64,000 nucleotides of DNA from Pontibacter mucosus. GTDB taxonomy: Bacteria > Bacteroidota > Bacteroidia > Cytophagales > Hymenobacteraceae. This document shows, piece by piece, positions 8,547 to 17,756 of the stretch (the stretch's first letter is position 1; each line of letters begins with the position of its first letter). The stretch lies in the NCBI RefSeq assembly GCF_003054055.1, contig NZ_QBKI01000008.1, positions 1 to 64,000 on the forward strand, written 5' to 3'. Below the pieces are notes generated by a model, which searched no databases, was not told the origin of the DNA, and saw nothing but the letters and a program-made list of their open reading frames with translations. A program made the translations under genes and the position numbers.

Positions 8547-10847
8547 ATGCGCAGCAACCACCTACTGGTAGCGGTAGCCGCCCTGGCCATTGCCGGCTGT
8601 ACCGCCACTAAGAAGAACGACAGTAAAGAACCCGCAATCGCTACGCTTGGCAACCAGCCTATTTCCACTTCTGAGTTCCGCTATGTGTATGAGAAGAACA
8701 ACGGCGGGAACGATGATGCCTATACCCGCGAAAGCGTAACCGACTACCTGAGCCTCTACACTAATTTCAAGCTGAAGGTAATCGAGGCCGAGAACCGGGG
8801 CCTGGACACAACCATGGCCTTCAGGCGGGAGCTGGAGGGCTACAAGGAGCAGCTGGCGCAACCTTTCCTGACCGAGAAGAGCGTAACCGACCAGTTGGTG
8901 AAAGAGGCCTACGAGCGCATGAAGCAGGAGGTGAACGCCTCGCACATCCTTATTTCCCTGGCCTCGGACGCCGTCCCTGAAGATACGCTGGCCGCCTACA
9001 ACCGCGTGCTGGAGCTGCGGCAGCGCGCCCTCAAAGGCGAAGACTTCGGAAAGCTGGCACGGGAGAACTCCCAGGATCCATCGGCCGCTGAGAACAATGG
9101 CGAGCTAGGCTATTTTACGGCCCTGCAGATGGTATACCCGTTCGAGGACGCGGCCTACAAGACAGCCGTCGGCGATATTTCCAAGCCCGTTCGCACGCGC
9201 TTTGGCTACCACCTGATAAAGGTGAACGACAAGCGTAACGCCCGCGGCGAGGCCAAGGTAGCACACATCATGGTGCGCTCCACGCCAAACGCCCCTGCCG
9301 CCGACTCACTGGCTGCCAAGCAGCGCACCGATGCTATCCACCGCCGCCTGCAGCGCGGAGAGCAGTGGGAGAAACTGGTTACTGAGTTCTCGGAGGATGC
9401 CAGCACTGCCCGCAACGGCGGCGAACTGCCGTGGTTTGGCACCGGCCGCATGATTCCGGCCTTTGAGGAGGCTGCCTTTGGCTTGCAGAAGCCGGGCGAC
9501 ATCTCCAAGCCGGTGTACACGCCTTACGGCTGGCACATTATCAAGCTGATCGAAAAGCGTAGCTTGCCGGCCTTTGAGGACATGGAGCAGCACCTGCGCA
9601 ACAAGATAGCCAAAGACTCCCGCTCCGAGCTTAACAAGAGCGCCTTCCTGAAGCGCATCCGCCAGGAGAACAACTTTACCGAGAACGCGGAGGCAAAGGC
9701 TGCGGCACTAGCCAAAGCATCAGACGAGCTGCTGCAGGGCACCTGGACCTATGACGAGAATGACAAGGCGCTGAAGCAAACGCTTTTCTCCATCCAGGGG
9801 AAAAATTACACCGTGGCCGACTTTTATACTTATGTAAAAGCCGAGCAGCGCCCGCGCACCAGCGGCACCGCCGCCCACGCCATGAACCTGCTCTACGATA
9901 ACTTTGCAGAGGAGTCCCTGCTGGAGTATGAGCGCAATAACCTCGAAAACAAGTATACCGACTACAGGATGCTGGTGCAGGAGTACCACGACGGCATTCT
10001 GCTGTTCCAGCTGATGGACGAGAAAGTATGGAGTAAGGCCATTGAGGACACCGCCGGGCTGCGTGCTTACTTTAACCAGAACCGCGAAAAGTATAAATGG
10101 GGCGAGCGCGCTGATGCCGTGGTTATCAGTGCGGCTAACAAGGAGTTGCTGCAGCAGGCACAGCAGCAACTGAATGCAGGTCGGCACCCTGTTTCTTTTG
10201 CCAGGCTGAGCGATGTGTTGTTTGCGCAGAACAAGGCAGATCTCACGGCGGAGGGCAAAGCCGAACTGGACAAGCTGGCAAGCCTGCTGGAGCAGAACCA
10301 AAGCCTGACGCTGGAGATTAACGGCCACACCGACGCCCGCGAAAACGCCAGTATAGCGGAGGCGCGCGCCAACGCTGCCAAAGCATACCTGCAGCAGCAG
10401 GGAGTGCCCGCCGCACAGATAACCAGTAAAAGCTTGGGCAAGAGCAAGCAGGCCGGACCAGACAACACAGAGACTGGCCGCCGCCGCAACCGCCGCACTT
10501 CCTTTGCACTTTATACTTCGGAGCTGGCTGCCCTGGCCGAGAGCCTGAATAAGGACAATCCGTTGGCCGTGCAGATCACGGAGAAGAAGTTCCAGCGGGG
10601 CGACAATAAGGCGCTGGACGCCGTGGAGTGGAAGGAAGGCAGCTATACCTTGCAGCAGAACGGCCGCGAGTACTTCATCCTCATCAAAGAGGTGCTGGCG
10701 CCTACCTACAAGGAGCTGAGCGAGGTGCGAGGCCCGGTTATCTCCGATTACCAGAACTACCTGGAAGAGCAGTGGGTGCAGGAGCTGCGCAACAAGTATC
10801 CGGTAAATATAAAAGCGGAAGAGGTAGAAAAACTGGTGCGGAAGTAG
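8547..10847 (+). CDS. Parvulin-type prolyl isomerase lipoprotein with OmpA-like domain
   Basis: A 766-residue envelope protein. A lipobox LAIAGC puts the lipidated Cys at residue 18. Two PpiC/parvulin rotamase domains follow at about 128-232 (from EVNASHILISL) and 236-340 (from AKVAHIMVRS), each ending in a FGYHLIKV- or YGWHIIKL-type strand. After a helical region, residues about 550-650 are an OmpA-like peptidoglycan-binding domain (FAQNKADLTAEGKAELDKLA, then LEINGHTDARENASIAEARA and a GRRRNRR end). It probably helps fold outer-membrane proteins while tethered to membrane and wall; that role is inferred from the domains. A second isomerase gene follows after about 100 bp and a MoxR gene after that. 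Confidence 0.88.
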   Translation: MRSNHLLVAVAALAIAGCTATKKNDSKEPAIATLGNQPISTSEFRYVYEKNNGGNDDAYTRESVTDYLSLYTNFKLKVIEAENRGLDTTMAFRRELEGYKEQLAQPFLTEKSVTDQLVKEAYERMKQEVNASHILISLASDAVPEDTLAAYNRVLELRQRALKGEDFGKLARENSQDPSAAENNGELGYFTALQMVYPFEDAAYKTAVGDISKPVRTRFGYHLIKVNDKRNARGEAKVAHIMVRSTPNAPAADSLAAKQRTDAIHRRLQRGEQWEKLVTEFSEDASTARNGGELPWFGTGRMIPAFEEAAFGLQKPGDISKPVYTPYGWHIIKLIEKRSLPAFEDMEQHLRNKIAKDSRSELNKSAFLKRIRQENNFTENAEAKAAALAKASDELLQGTWTYDENDKALKQTLFSIQGKNYTVADFYTYVKAEQRPRTSGTAAHAMNLLYDNFAEESLLEYERNNLENKYTDYRMLVQEYHDGILLFQLMDEKVWSKAIEDTAGLRAYFNQNREKYKWGERADAVVISAANKELLQQAQQQLNAGRHPVSFARLSDVLFAQNKADLTAEGKAELDKLASLLEQNQSLTLEINGHTDARENASIAEARANAAKAYLQQQGVPAAQITSKSLGKSKQAGPDNTETGRRRNRRTSFALYTSELAALAESLNKDNPLAVQITEKKFQRGDNKALDAVEWKEGSYTLQQNGREYFILIKEVLAPTYKELSEVRGPVISDYQNYLEEQWVQELRNKYPVNIKAEEVEKLVRK

Positions 10848-10950
10848 GCCATGGACCTGCGGCTAATTTGCCCTGCTTTTCGTGTATTTCAGAATAAAGA
10901 AGTAACTTGTGCGTTATTTCCCAGCATAAGTATAAATTAAAATAGATCCC

Positions 10951-12315
10951 TTGAAAAAGATACATCAGTTTGCCCTGTTGGCCTTTGCGGCACTTTGCCT
11001 CATCGTATCTTCTGCCCATGCCCAGGCCCCTGTGCAGCAGGTGCAGGTGGATGGCATCATCGCGAAGGTGGACAACCACGTGATACTTCGCTCCGACCTG
11101 GAATTCGGTTACCTGCAGTACCTGGCCCAGTCGAAACAACAGCCCAGCGAAGATCTGAAGTGCCAGATCTTTACCTCCCTGCTGCAGGACAAACTCCTGC
11201 TGGCCCGCGCTGAGATCGACTCGATAACGGTGGAGGAAGTGATGGTAACGGCTGAGCTGGACGACAGGATAAACTACCTGGCCAGCCAGGTGGGTGGCAC
11301 CGAGCGCCTGGAGCAGTACTACAACAAGAGCCTGCGCCAGCTTAAAGACGAGCTTCGCAAAACCGTTCGCGAGCAAATGGTGATGGAGAAGATGCAGCGC
11401 GAGATCACCAGCAAAGTATCGGTTACCCCCAAGGAGATCAAACGATATTTCAACAACATCCCGAAAGACAGCCTCCCCTACTTTTCTACAGAAGTAGAGA
11501 TTGGCCAGATTGTGAACCACGCGGAGATTGGCCGTGAGCAGAAACAGGCGGCGCGCCAGCAACTGGAAGAACTGCGCAAGCGTATACTTGCCGGTGAAGA
11601 TTTCGCTACCCTGGCCAAACAATACTCCCAGGACCCGGGTTCTGCGCAGGACGGTGGCGAGCTGGGTTTCTTCAAGAAGAAGGAACTGGTACCGGAGTAT
11701 GAGGCAGCTGCCCTTCGCCTGGAGCCGGGCGGCATCTCCAACGTTATCGAGTCGCAGTTCGGGTTCCACCTGATTCAGCTGATTGAGCGCCGCGGGCAGG
11801 AGTTTAACACCCGCCACATCCTGATAAAACCAGCCACCGCCACCGTTGACATCAAGGCAGCGGTAACCGAGCTGGACAGCGTTCGTTCGCTTATCGTAAG
11901 CGACAGCCTTACGTTTGCACAGGCAGCCAAGGAGTACTCCGACGACACCAACACCAAGGACAACGGCGGCATGCTTACGAGCCGCGCCACCGGCACTACC
12001 TACATCCCAATGGACCAGGTGGACCCGGCCATCTTCTTTGTGATTGATACGCTGGAGGTGGGTGAAATCTCTAAGCCGGTGGCCTTTACCACACCAGATG
12101 GCAAAGACGCGGCCCGCATACTTTACCTGAAGTCTAAAACGCCGCCGCACCTGGCTAACCTGACGGACGATTACCAGAAAATTGCCAACGCGGCCCTTGC
12201 CCAGAAGCGCAGCAGCGCCGTAAGCGATTGGTTTAAGAAGAACGTTAACACGGTATACATCGAAATAGACCCGCAGTACGAGGAATGCGGCGGGTTGGAG
12301 CATCTAACGCAATAA
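10951..12315 (+). CDS. SurA-like periplasmic peptidyl-prolyl isomerase
   Basis: A 454-residue protein starting at TTG (10951). This start is preferred because the codons directly after it give a clean Sec signal (MKKIHQFALLAFAALCLIVS, cleavage after SAHAQ). The SurA-type N-terminal helical part is IIAKVDNHVILRSDLEFGYL. Rotamase domains lie at about 175-280 (EIGQIVNHAEI to FGFHLIQLIERR) and 285-395 (FNTRHILIKPA onward). SurA family members escort unfolded outer-membrane proteins through the periplasm. It follows the OmpA-linked isomerase and precedes a MoxR ATPase by seven bases, so the three are probably co-transcribed. Confidence 0.9.
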   Translation: MKKIHQFALLAFAALCLIVSSAHAQAPVQQVQVDGIIAKVDNHVILRSDLEFGYLQYLAQSKQQPSEDLKCQIFTSLLQDKLLLARAEIDSITVEEVMVTAELDDRINYLASQVGGTERLEQYYNKSLRQLKDELRKTVREQMVMEKMQREITSKVSVTPKEIKRYFNNIPKDSLPYFSTEVEIGQIVNHAEIGREQKQAARQQLEELRKRILAGEDFATLAKQYSQDPGSAQDGGELGFFKKKELVPEYEAAALRLEPGGISNVIESQFGFHLIQLIERRGQEFNTRHILIKPATATVDIKAAVTELDSVRSLIVSDSLTFAQAAKEYSDDTNTKDNGGMLTSRATGTTYIPMDQVDPAIFFVIDTLEVGEISKPVAFTTPDGKDAARILYLKSKTPPHLANLTDDYQKIANAALAQKRSSAVSDWFKKNVNTVYIEIDPQYEECGGLEHLTQ

Positions 12316-12322
12316 CGAACCT

Positions 12323-13288
<966 letters not shown>

Positions 13289-13332
13289 GGAGTTCCGAAT
13301 GAGTGACTGAGTGAATGTATGAATCCTTGCCG

Positions 13333-13408
13333 TGTCATCCTGGAAGGAACTTGTTTGCGAGTAGCGATTGCTTCTATACATGGCCACTAGGTTCTTTACA
13401 AGATGACA
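13333..13408. repeat. TGTCATC-bounded intergenic hairpin repeat, copy 1
   Basis: TGTCATC (13333-13339) and GATGACA (13402-13408) are inverted ends of a 76-bp unit. The match extends imperfectly to 18 bp per arm (14 of 18 agree). Related units are at 44834-44903 and 49277-49344. It lies between moxR and the next gene; no coding potential. Confidence 0.55.
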
Positions 13409-13460
13409 GAACAGGGAGCGTCTGCCTTTTTACGCATACACTCATTCAAAATCCTTCCAA

Positions 13461-13490
13461 TTGCAATTCAAACTTATTGGTGTAATTTTG
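13461..13490 (+). promoter_or_regulatory. Bacteroidota-type promoter for the 142-residue gene
   Basis: TTG (13461-13463), a 19-nt spacer and TAATTTTG (13483-13490) fit the -33/-7 consensus TTG-N19-TAnnTTTG exactly. The start codon at 13527 is 36 bases after the -7 box. Confidence 0.65.
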
Positions 13491-13526
13491 CGCTCACACT
13501 TATAGTTACATTTACTCGATACAAAT

Positions 13527-13955
13527 ATGGAAGCGGCTGCTTTATTCCTTCGCTTTAGAGATAACCTCAACAGCATCGCCAATGCGCTGAACAGCAAACT
13601 GGAGATTCGCACCATGCCTTACAACGTCTCCATTCCGCTGGAGATAGACCTGCTGGCCGACGTGCTGCGCCTGCACGGGCTGGATTTTCAGTCAGGCACT
13701 CCTGGCTTGGCCCGCCTGTTTGATTTTCAGCAATGGTATCTGCAGCACCAGCAGCAGGCAGACGAGGTGATGCAACGCGTGCTGGAAGACAAGAAAGCCT
13801 ATATGAAAACGGCCACCGGCACTGTGCTGCAGAAAGAGATGCTGTACCGCCGCCTGGAGTTCTTCAAAGAAACAGCCCACACGCTGGAGGTGATGATGAT
13901 CCAGCAGAACCTGCACAGCCCGAAACACTTCAACTACCCGTACCTGAACGCGTAG
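13527..13955 (+). CDS. Conserved-looking hypothetical protein, helical
   Basis: A 142-residue soluble protein I do not recognise. It starts MEAAALFLRFRDNLNSIAN, has a Pro-containing break (TMPYNVSIPLEIDLL) and then long amphipathic helices rich in Gln and Glu (FDFQQWYLQHQQQADEVMQR). There is no signal peptide, membrane segment or known motif. A good consensus promoter 36 bases upstream and a hairpin 20 bases after the stop make it a well-bounded single-gene unit. Function unknown. Confidence 0.8.
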   Translation: MEAAALFLRFRDNLNSIANALNSKLEIRTMPYNVSIPLEIDLLADVLRLHGLDFQSGTPGLARLFDFQQWYLQHQQQADEVMQRVLEDKKAYMKTATGTVLQKEMLYRRLEFFKETAHTLEVMMIQQNLHSPKHFNYPYLNA

Positions 13956-13974
13956 CAAGTATAAAGTGTAAACG

Positions 13975-14009
13975 CGAAGCCACTCCCCAAAGTATAGGGA
14001 GTGGCTTCG
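13975..14009. terminator. Bidirectional terminator between convergent genes
   Basis: CGAAGCCACTCCC (13975-13987) pairs with GGGAGTGGCTTCG (13997-14009), 13 bp with a 9-nt loop that contains AAGTATA. It lies between the stop of the + strand hypothetical gene and the stop of the minus-strand SDR. Confidence 0.65.
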
Positions 14010-14030
14010 TGCTGTTATGCGGCCTACACG

Positions 14031-14894
14031 TTACTTGCGGATAGAAGTATGGCTTTCCTTGGAGTGTTTCAGCTTCAGCTGCCCATCAGGCTGCTCCTTC
14101 ATGCTGGCTGCGGCCATATCGCCGGCCGGGCCTTTGGCGATGAGCGTGCCCCCATCTACCGGGAAGATAGCACCGGTGACATAGGAGGCCTCCTCCGAAG
14201 CCAGGAACAAGTATACATTGGCCACTTCCTCCGGCGTGCCGCGGCGCCCCATCAGCGTGCCCTGCGTTACCATCTGCTCCATCTGCTTGTCCATCGGCCC
14301 GGTTTCCTTGTGGGTCCAGCCTGTATCGATGGGGCCGGGGGCTACTATGTTGCAGCGCACGCCTTTCTGTGCCTGCTCGGCGGCCAGGCCTTTGGCAAAG
14401 GCGTGCATAAAGCCTTTGGTGCCGCCATACGGCGCGTTTTGGGCAATACCCAGCGCCCCCGACTCCGAACCCGCGCAGACAATGTTGCCTTTGGTTTTCT
14501 GCAACTCCGGCAACGCCGCCCTGCTCATCACAAAGGCCGTCCGGATGTTGTTCTTGAGCAGGTAATCAAATGCCTCCTCGGAATAGTCGGAGAGCATGTT
14601 CACCTCCGGAAAGGTGCCTGCGTTGTTGATCAGGATGTCGAGTTTGCCATACTGCTTTACGGCCAGCTGCACGCAGCTCTCGGCGTTGGCCAGCAGCGAT
14701 AAATCGGCTGTGAACGGGATGGCGGTGCCTCCCTCCTCCTGTATTTCGCGTGCCACGTCCTCTACCGGGTCCTCCGGAAAACCGGCCACTATAACGCTGG
14801 CTCCCTCTCTGGCGAATTTCTTACAGATGGCCTCACCGATGCCTGCGCCACCGCCCGTCACGATGGCTACTTTTCCTTCAAGTCTGTTTCCCAT
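14031..14894 (-). CDS. SDR-family oxidoreductase
   Basis: A 287-residue short-chain dehydrogenase/reductase. The dinucleotide-binding motif TGGGAGIG is at residues 13-20. NNAG is present in ILINNAGTFPEVN. The catalytic Tyr and Lys are in APYGGTKGFMHAFAKG (YxxxK), and the C-terminal part has ASYVTGAIFPVDGG. The closest familiar types are glucose-1-dehydrogenase-like or general-stress SDRs (GsiB/YhdF-like). The substrate cannot be read from the sequence. It is convergent with the previous gene and divergent from the acetyltransferase, so it is probably monocistronic. The 20-residue tail (MKEQPDGQLKLKHSKES) is polar. Confidence 0.9.
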   Translation of the reverse strand: MGNRLEGKVAIVTGGGAGIGEAICKKFAREGASVIVAGFPEDPVEDVAREIQEEGGTAIPFTADLSLLANAESCVQLAVKQYGKLDILINNAGTFPEVNMLSDYSEEAFDYLLKNNIRTAFVMSRAALPELQKTKGNIVCAGSESGALGIAQNAPYGGTKGFMHAFAKGLAAEQAQKGVRCNIVAPGPIDTGWTHKETGPMDKQMEQMVTQGTLMGRRGTPEEVANVYLFLASEEASYVTGAIFPVDGGTLIAKGPAGDMAAASMKEQPDGQLKLKHSKESHTSIRK

Positions 14895-14979
14895 TTGCTT
14901 TCATGTCATTTTAAGTGGTTCAAAATCAATTCATACTTTGTAACGGCAGAAGCACGGCAACTGTTGGGTGCGCCTAAAC

Positions 14980-15009
14980 TTGCCGGCATGGCAACACGTT
15001 TTACCTTAG
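14980..15009 (+). promoter_or_regulatory. Possible promoter of the GNAT gene
   Basis: TTG (14980-14982), a 19-nt spacer and TACCTTAG (15002-15009) resemble the Bacteroidota consensus with one mismatch in the -7 box. The start codon at 15017 follows only 7 bases later, so the leader would be very short. Confidence 0.35.
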
Positions 15010-15016
15010 TTAGCGT

Positions 15017-15679
15017 ATGAGTGAGCAGAAACCTGACACTTTATCCCTGATGAGCTTTCTTTACAACGCACTCCCCGAAGACTTTGACGAGCACCTCGAA
15101 ACCAAAAACCTACTGCTGCGCCCTTACCAGGACGGAGACGAGCGCGACTTCATGCGTTTGCTGCAGGAGAACATGGCATACCTGAGCCCTGCTTTTCCGG
15201 GCCGGCTGTCGCGTGTGCGTGTTTTGGATGATGCCCGCTCGCAGGTGCAGCAGCTGCGCACCGACTGGGACAACCGCCGCACGTTTGAGTTTGGGGTATG
15301 GCAGAAGCAGGATAATCATTACATCGGCGATATTGCCCTGAAGAACCTGGACCGCTCTGTTCCCAAAGCCGAGGTAGGTTTATACTTTGATGGCTGGCCT
15401 GCCACCCGGCAGCTGGCGCAGGAGGCGTTGGATGAGGTGATTCGTTTCGCATTCGGTCCCCTGGGCCTGAACAAAGTATACCTGCGCTGCACCACTGCCA
15501 ACGAGAGCTACGGTTCCCTGGCAGAGAGCTGCGGGTTTATGAAGGAAGGCGTGCTGCGCTGCGACCACCGCGGCGCCGACTCGGATGAGCTGCTGGACCT
15601 GACCTACTACGGCCTCACCCGCCAGGATTTTGAGAGCAAGCAGCAACAGCAGGCCGCAAATTCTACGGCGGTTGTGTAG
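15017..15679 (+). CDS. GNAT-family N-acetyltransferase (RimJ/RimL-like)
   Basis: A 220-residue acetyltransferase. The RimJ/RimL-type opening is LETKNLLLRPYQDGDERDFM. The core includes NHYIGDIALKNLD, the helix QLAQEALDEVIRFAFGPLGL, and the end motif YLRCTTANESYGSLAESCGF followed by MKEGVLR. The family transfers acetyl from acetyl-CoA to protein N-termini or small amines; the substrate is unknown here. It has an extra N-terminal 30 residues (MSEQKPDTLSLMSFLYNALP) compared with short members. It is single and followed by a long repeat-filled gap. Confidence 0.88.
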   Translation: MSEQKPDTLSLMSFLYNALPEDFDEHLETKNLLLRPYQDGDERDFMRLLQENMAYLSPAFPGRLSRVRVLDDARSQVQQLRTDWDNRRTFEFGVWQKQDNHYIGDIALKNLDRSVPKAEVGLYFDGWPATRQLAQEALDEVIRFAFGPLGLNKVYLRCTTANESYGSLAESCGFMKEGVLRCDHRGADSDELLDLTYYGLTRQDFESKQQQQAANSTAVV

Positions 15680-15826
15680 GTTTTTAGCACTGTAGTGCCG
15701 GGTCAACCACCCCTGCCCCTCAGAGCTGCGCTCGCTACCTTCGAACTCACGTTCTCGGTAGTCCAAGGAGGGGAGTCTGTAGTTACTGATTCTGAAGTAT
15801 AAGTTTCATAGCCCTCTTTCACGCGC

Positions 15827-15846
15827 GGACAGGTCGCGACCTGTCC
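15827..15846. repeat. 20-bp perfect palindrome, copy 1
   Basis: GGACAGGTCGCGACCTGTCC is its own reverse complement. A second copy is at 45001-45020, with flanking sequence inverted relative to this one (CCCTACA after it here, TGTAGGG before it there). Confidence 0.6.
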
Positions 15847-15949
15847 CTACAAAATATAAACCCACCCCAGCCCCTCCGAAGAGGGGAATTATTAGCAGAC
15901 GATTACACCCCTATGGTCCCCTCAAGGGGACAGTTATACTTGTTGCATA

Positions 15950-16230
15950 GCAAGGGCAGCAGCTATCGAACTTGTTCCCAGCCTTTGGGTTGAGCGCCTT
16001 GTAGATTTCTGGTGCCCGTCAAGGGCATTGCGACCGAAGGGTAGCAAAATAAATGTACACCGAGCGATACCCTTATCGAGGGCCCCTTCCCCCAAGGCGA
16101 GGCCTCCCGGCCTGGGAGGGCACCAAAGCCAGAGATGCAACAGTAGCTTATTTAAGTCTGGAGGAGGAACGGTGGCTAGCATGAATAGCTTAGTTCAAAT
16201 GGAAGGAAGCAGCGGCTATGAAGTATAGCC
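15950..16230 (+). repeat. Dispersed ~280-bp intergenic repeat, copy A
   Basis: Landmarks in order: GCAAGGGCAGCAGCTATCG, AGCCTTTGGGTTGAGCGCC, GGTGCCCGTCAAGGGCAT, GCGAGGCCTCCCGGCCTGGG and GGAAGGAAGCAGCGGCTATG. The same landmarks recur inverted at 44561-44834 and in direct orientation at 49345-49710. Copies differ by small substitutions and indels, and none encodes a conserved protein. Confidence 0.65.
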
Positions 16231-16444
16231 AAAGTATAAGTATGGCTTTTCCAGCCAGTCGAGTTACAAACCCGACACCGTAGTTAGGCACGAGTTACAA
16301 ACTCGCGCCAGCGACGGGGATGGAAGTATAGCCCAAGGATAAAATCCTGTAAATCCTTTCATCCTGTAAATCCTGATTCAGACAAGTATAAAGTATAAAC
16401 CTACTTCTATCCTCTCCATGTCTTCAGACAGCTATATTTTATAC

Positions 16445-17596
16445 TTACCGCTTCGGCTTTGCCAGGAAAAAATCAGTGTTAAAAGCCAGGTAGAAGCCGC
16501 TGGAGAACTCCAGTTTGGGATTGTTGAAGTCCCAGAGCGGCTCCAGGCGCAGCGTTAGGTTCAGGTTCTCTACCAGCTCAATATCCTTCATCAACCGAAG
16601 TATAAGCAGTTCCCGCTCCTCCTCCAGGTAATCAGGGTGCTTAAAAGTAGTGGAGGCCGATTGGTATAGCTTGCCACCCAGCTCACTAATGTAGCCATCC
16701 CCGCGCCAGTAGCTCAGCATCACATCCTGGTATTTGGTGTCGGCCCCGATGTTGAAGTATAAACCGTGGCCCTGCTCGTAAGGCAGCTGCAGCTCGTTGG
16801 AGAAATCCTTAAAGCCCACCACATAATTTTTGGTATAGAGGCGGTGCAGCACCCGGCGGCTATACTTCTTCTCCAGTTCCAGGCCTATGGCGGCGTTGGC
16901 TACGGTGGTTAGCGGCAGTTCGGAGGCGTCTATCTGGCCGCCCTTGTGCTGGGCCGTGAACTGCACGGGCAGCGTTAAGTATAAACTATCGGTCAGGTTG
17001 GTGCGCCCCTCTTGTCCCAGCAAAAGTATAGCCATTGCCGCGCCGCCGTTCACCTGCTCCAGTTCGTTCTCTCCACGGTACAACATGTTTACCCAGTCGG
17101 CCCAGGCATCTACGCGGAAGCGGCTGGTTTGCAGCTTGTACTGGATGCCGTTTTCCAGCCGGTTAAGTATAAGCCGCTCAAAATCGTAGAGGGGTTCGAT
17201 GTAGCCGTGGTTCAGGTTGCCCTCGAGCGTGCCGAAGAGCAGTTGCCAGTTTTGCCGCTGCACTTTAATCGTAAAGGTCGGGAGGATGTCCTCGTAGCCG
17301 GACGCGCCGAAGTCTTTCCAGAGCAGCGCGCCCGCTTCTATCACCAGGTTTTCGGTGGGCTGGTAGCTCAGCTTGGGGTTAAGCTGATAGCCAAACAGCG
17401 TATAGCCGTCGGCGATTTTGTTGAAGTACTCGTTATTTTTCAGGAAACCCAGCGCCTGCACCTGCATCCTAATATTTTTAGCATTTTGCTCCCGTACCTG
17501 CACCTGCTGCATCAGTGCCCGGTTGTTTAGCTGCGCCTTGGCAAGGGGACTTACAATCAACAAAATCAGCAGAAAAAAAACTTTTAGCAGGCGCAT
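16445..17596 (-). CDS. Probable outer-membrane beta-barrel protein
   Basis: A 383-residue secreted protein. The start is placed at the ATG at 17596 (MRLLKVFFLLILLIVSPLAK), because it leads directly into a signal peptide ending AKAQ; an ATG eight codons earlier is possible. The mature part has alternating aromatic strands (YTLFGYQLNPKLSYQP, LVIEAGALLWKDF, LNLTLRLEPLWDFN) and ends in a strand (SGFYLAFNTDFFLAKPKR), as expected for a barrel. I do not recognise a named family. The gene contains seven AAGTATA or TATACTT copies, in both orientations. It is divergent from recA and isolated on its left by repeats. Confidence 0.7.
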   Translation of the reverse strand: MRLLKVFFLLILLIVSPLAKAQLNNRALMQQVQVREQNAKNIRMQVQALGFLKNNEYFNKIADGYTLFGYQLNPKLSYQPTENLVIEAGALLWKDFGASGYEDILPTFTIKVQRQNWQLLFGTLEGNLNHGYIEPLYDFERLILNRLENGIQYKLQTSRFRVDAWADWVNMLYRGENELEQVNGGAAMAILLLGQEGRTNLTDSLYLTLPVQFTAQHKGGQIDASELPLTTVANAAIGLELEKKYSRRVLHRLYTKNYVVGFKDFSNELQLPYEQGHGLYFNIGADTKYQDVMLSYWRGDGYISELGGKLYQSASTTFKHPDYLEEERELLILRLMKDIELVENLNLTLRLEPLWDFNNPKLEFSSGFYLAFNTDFFLAKPKR

Positions 17597-17756
17597 AAAA
17601 AAGCAGTAAGTATGGCACAAAAACAGGTGGAGCTATGTTATAATCAGACGGCAGCAATCAGCTAAAAAAATTAGCAAATTACTTGAAAACTATTTTGAAG
17701 ATTGGTGCCGATTTAGTAATTTCACCTTCAATATAAAGCTAATTAAGAAAACACAC

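Larger units (their letters stand above)
15680..16444. other. 765-bp intergenic region built of repeats
   Basis: No gene is visible. From left to right it holds a C-rich hairpin unit of the CCACCCCTGCCCCTC type, the 20-bp palindrome at 15827-15846, another CCACCCCAGCCCCTCC unit, the ~280-bp repeat at 15950-16230 and a run of AAGTATA copies (16221-16400). Confidence 0.6.

Noticed and set aside
10738..12303. Long open frame (about 520 codons) on the minus strand opposite the SurA-like gene
   Set aside because: It mirrors the codon structure of the real gene, has no recognisable domain and is low-complexity (Leu/Val/Gln); GC-rich genes commonly leave such antisense frames open.
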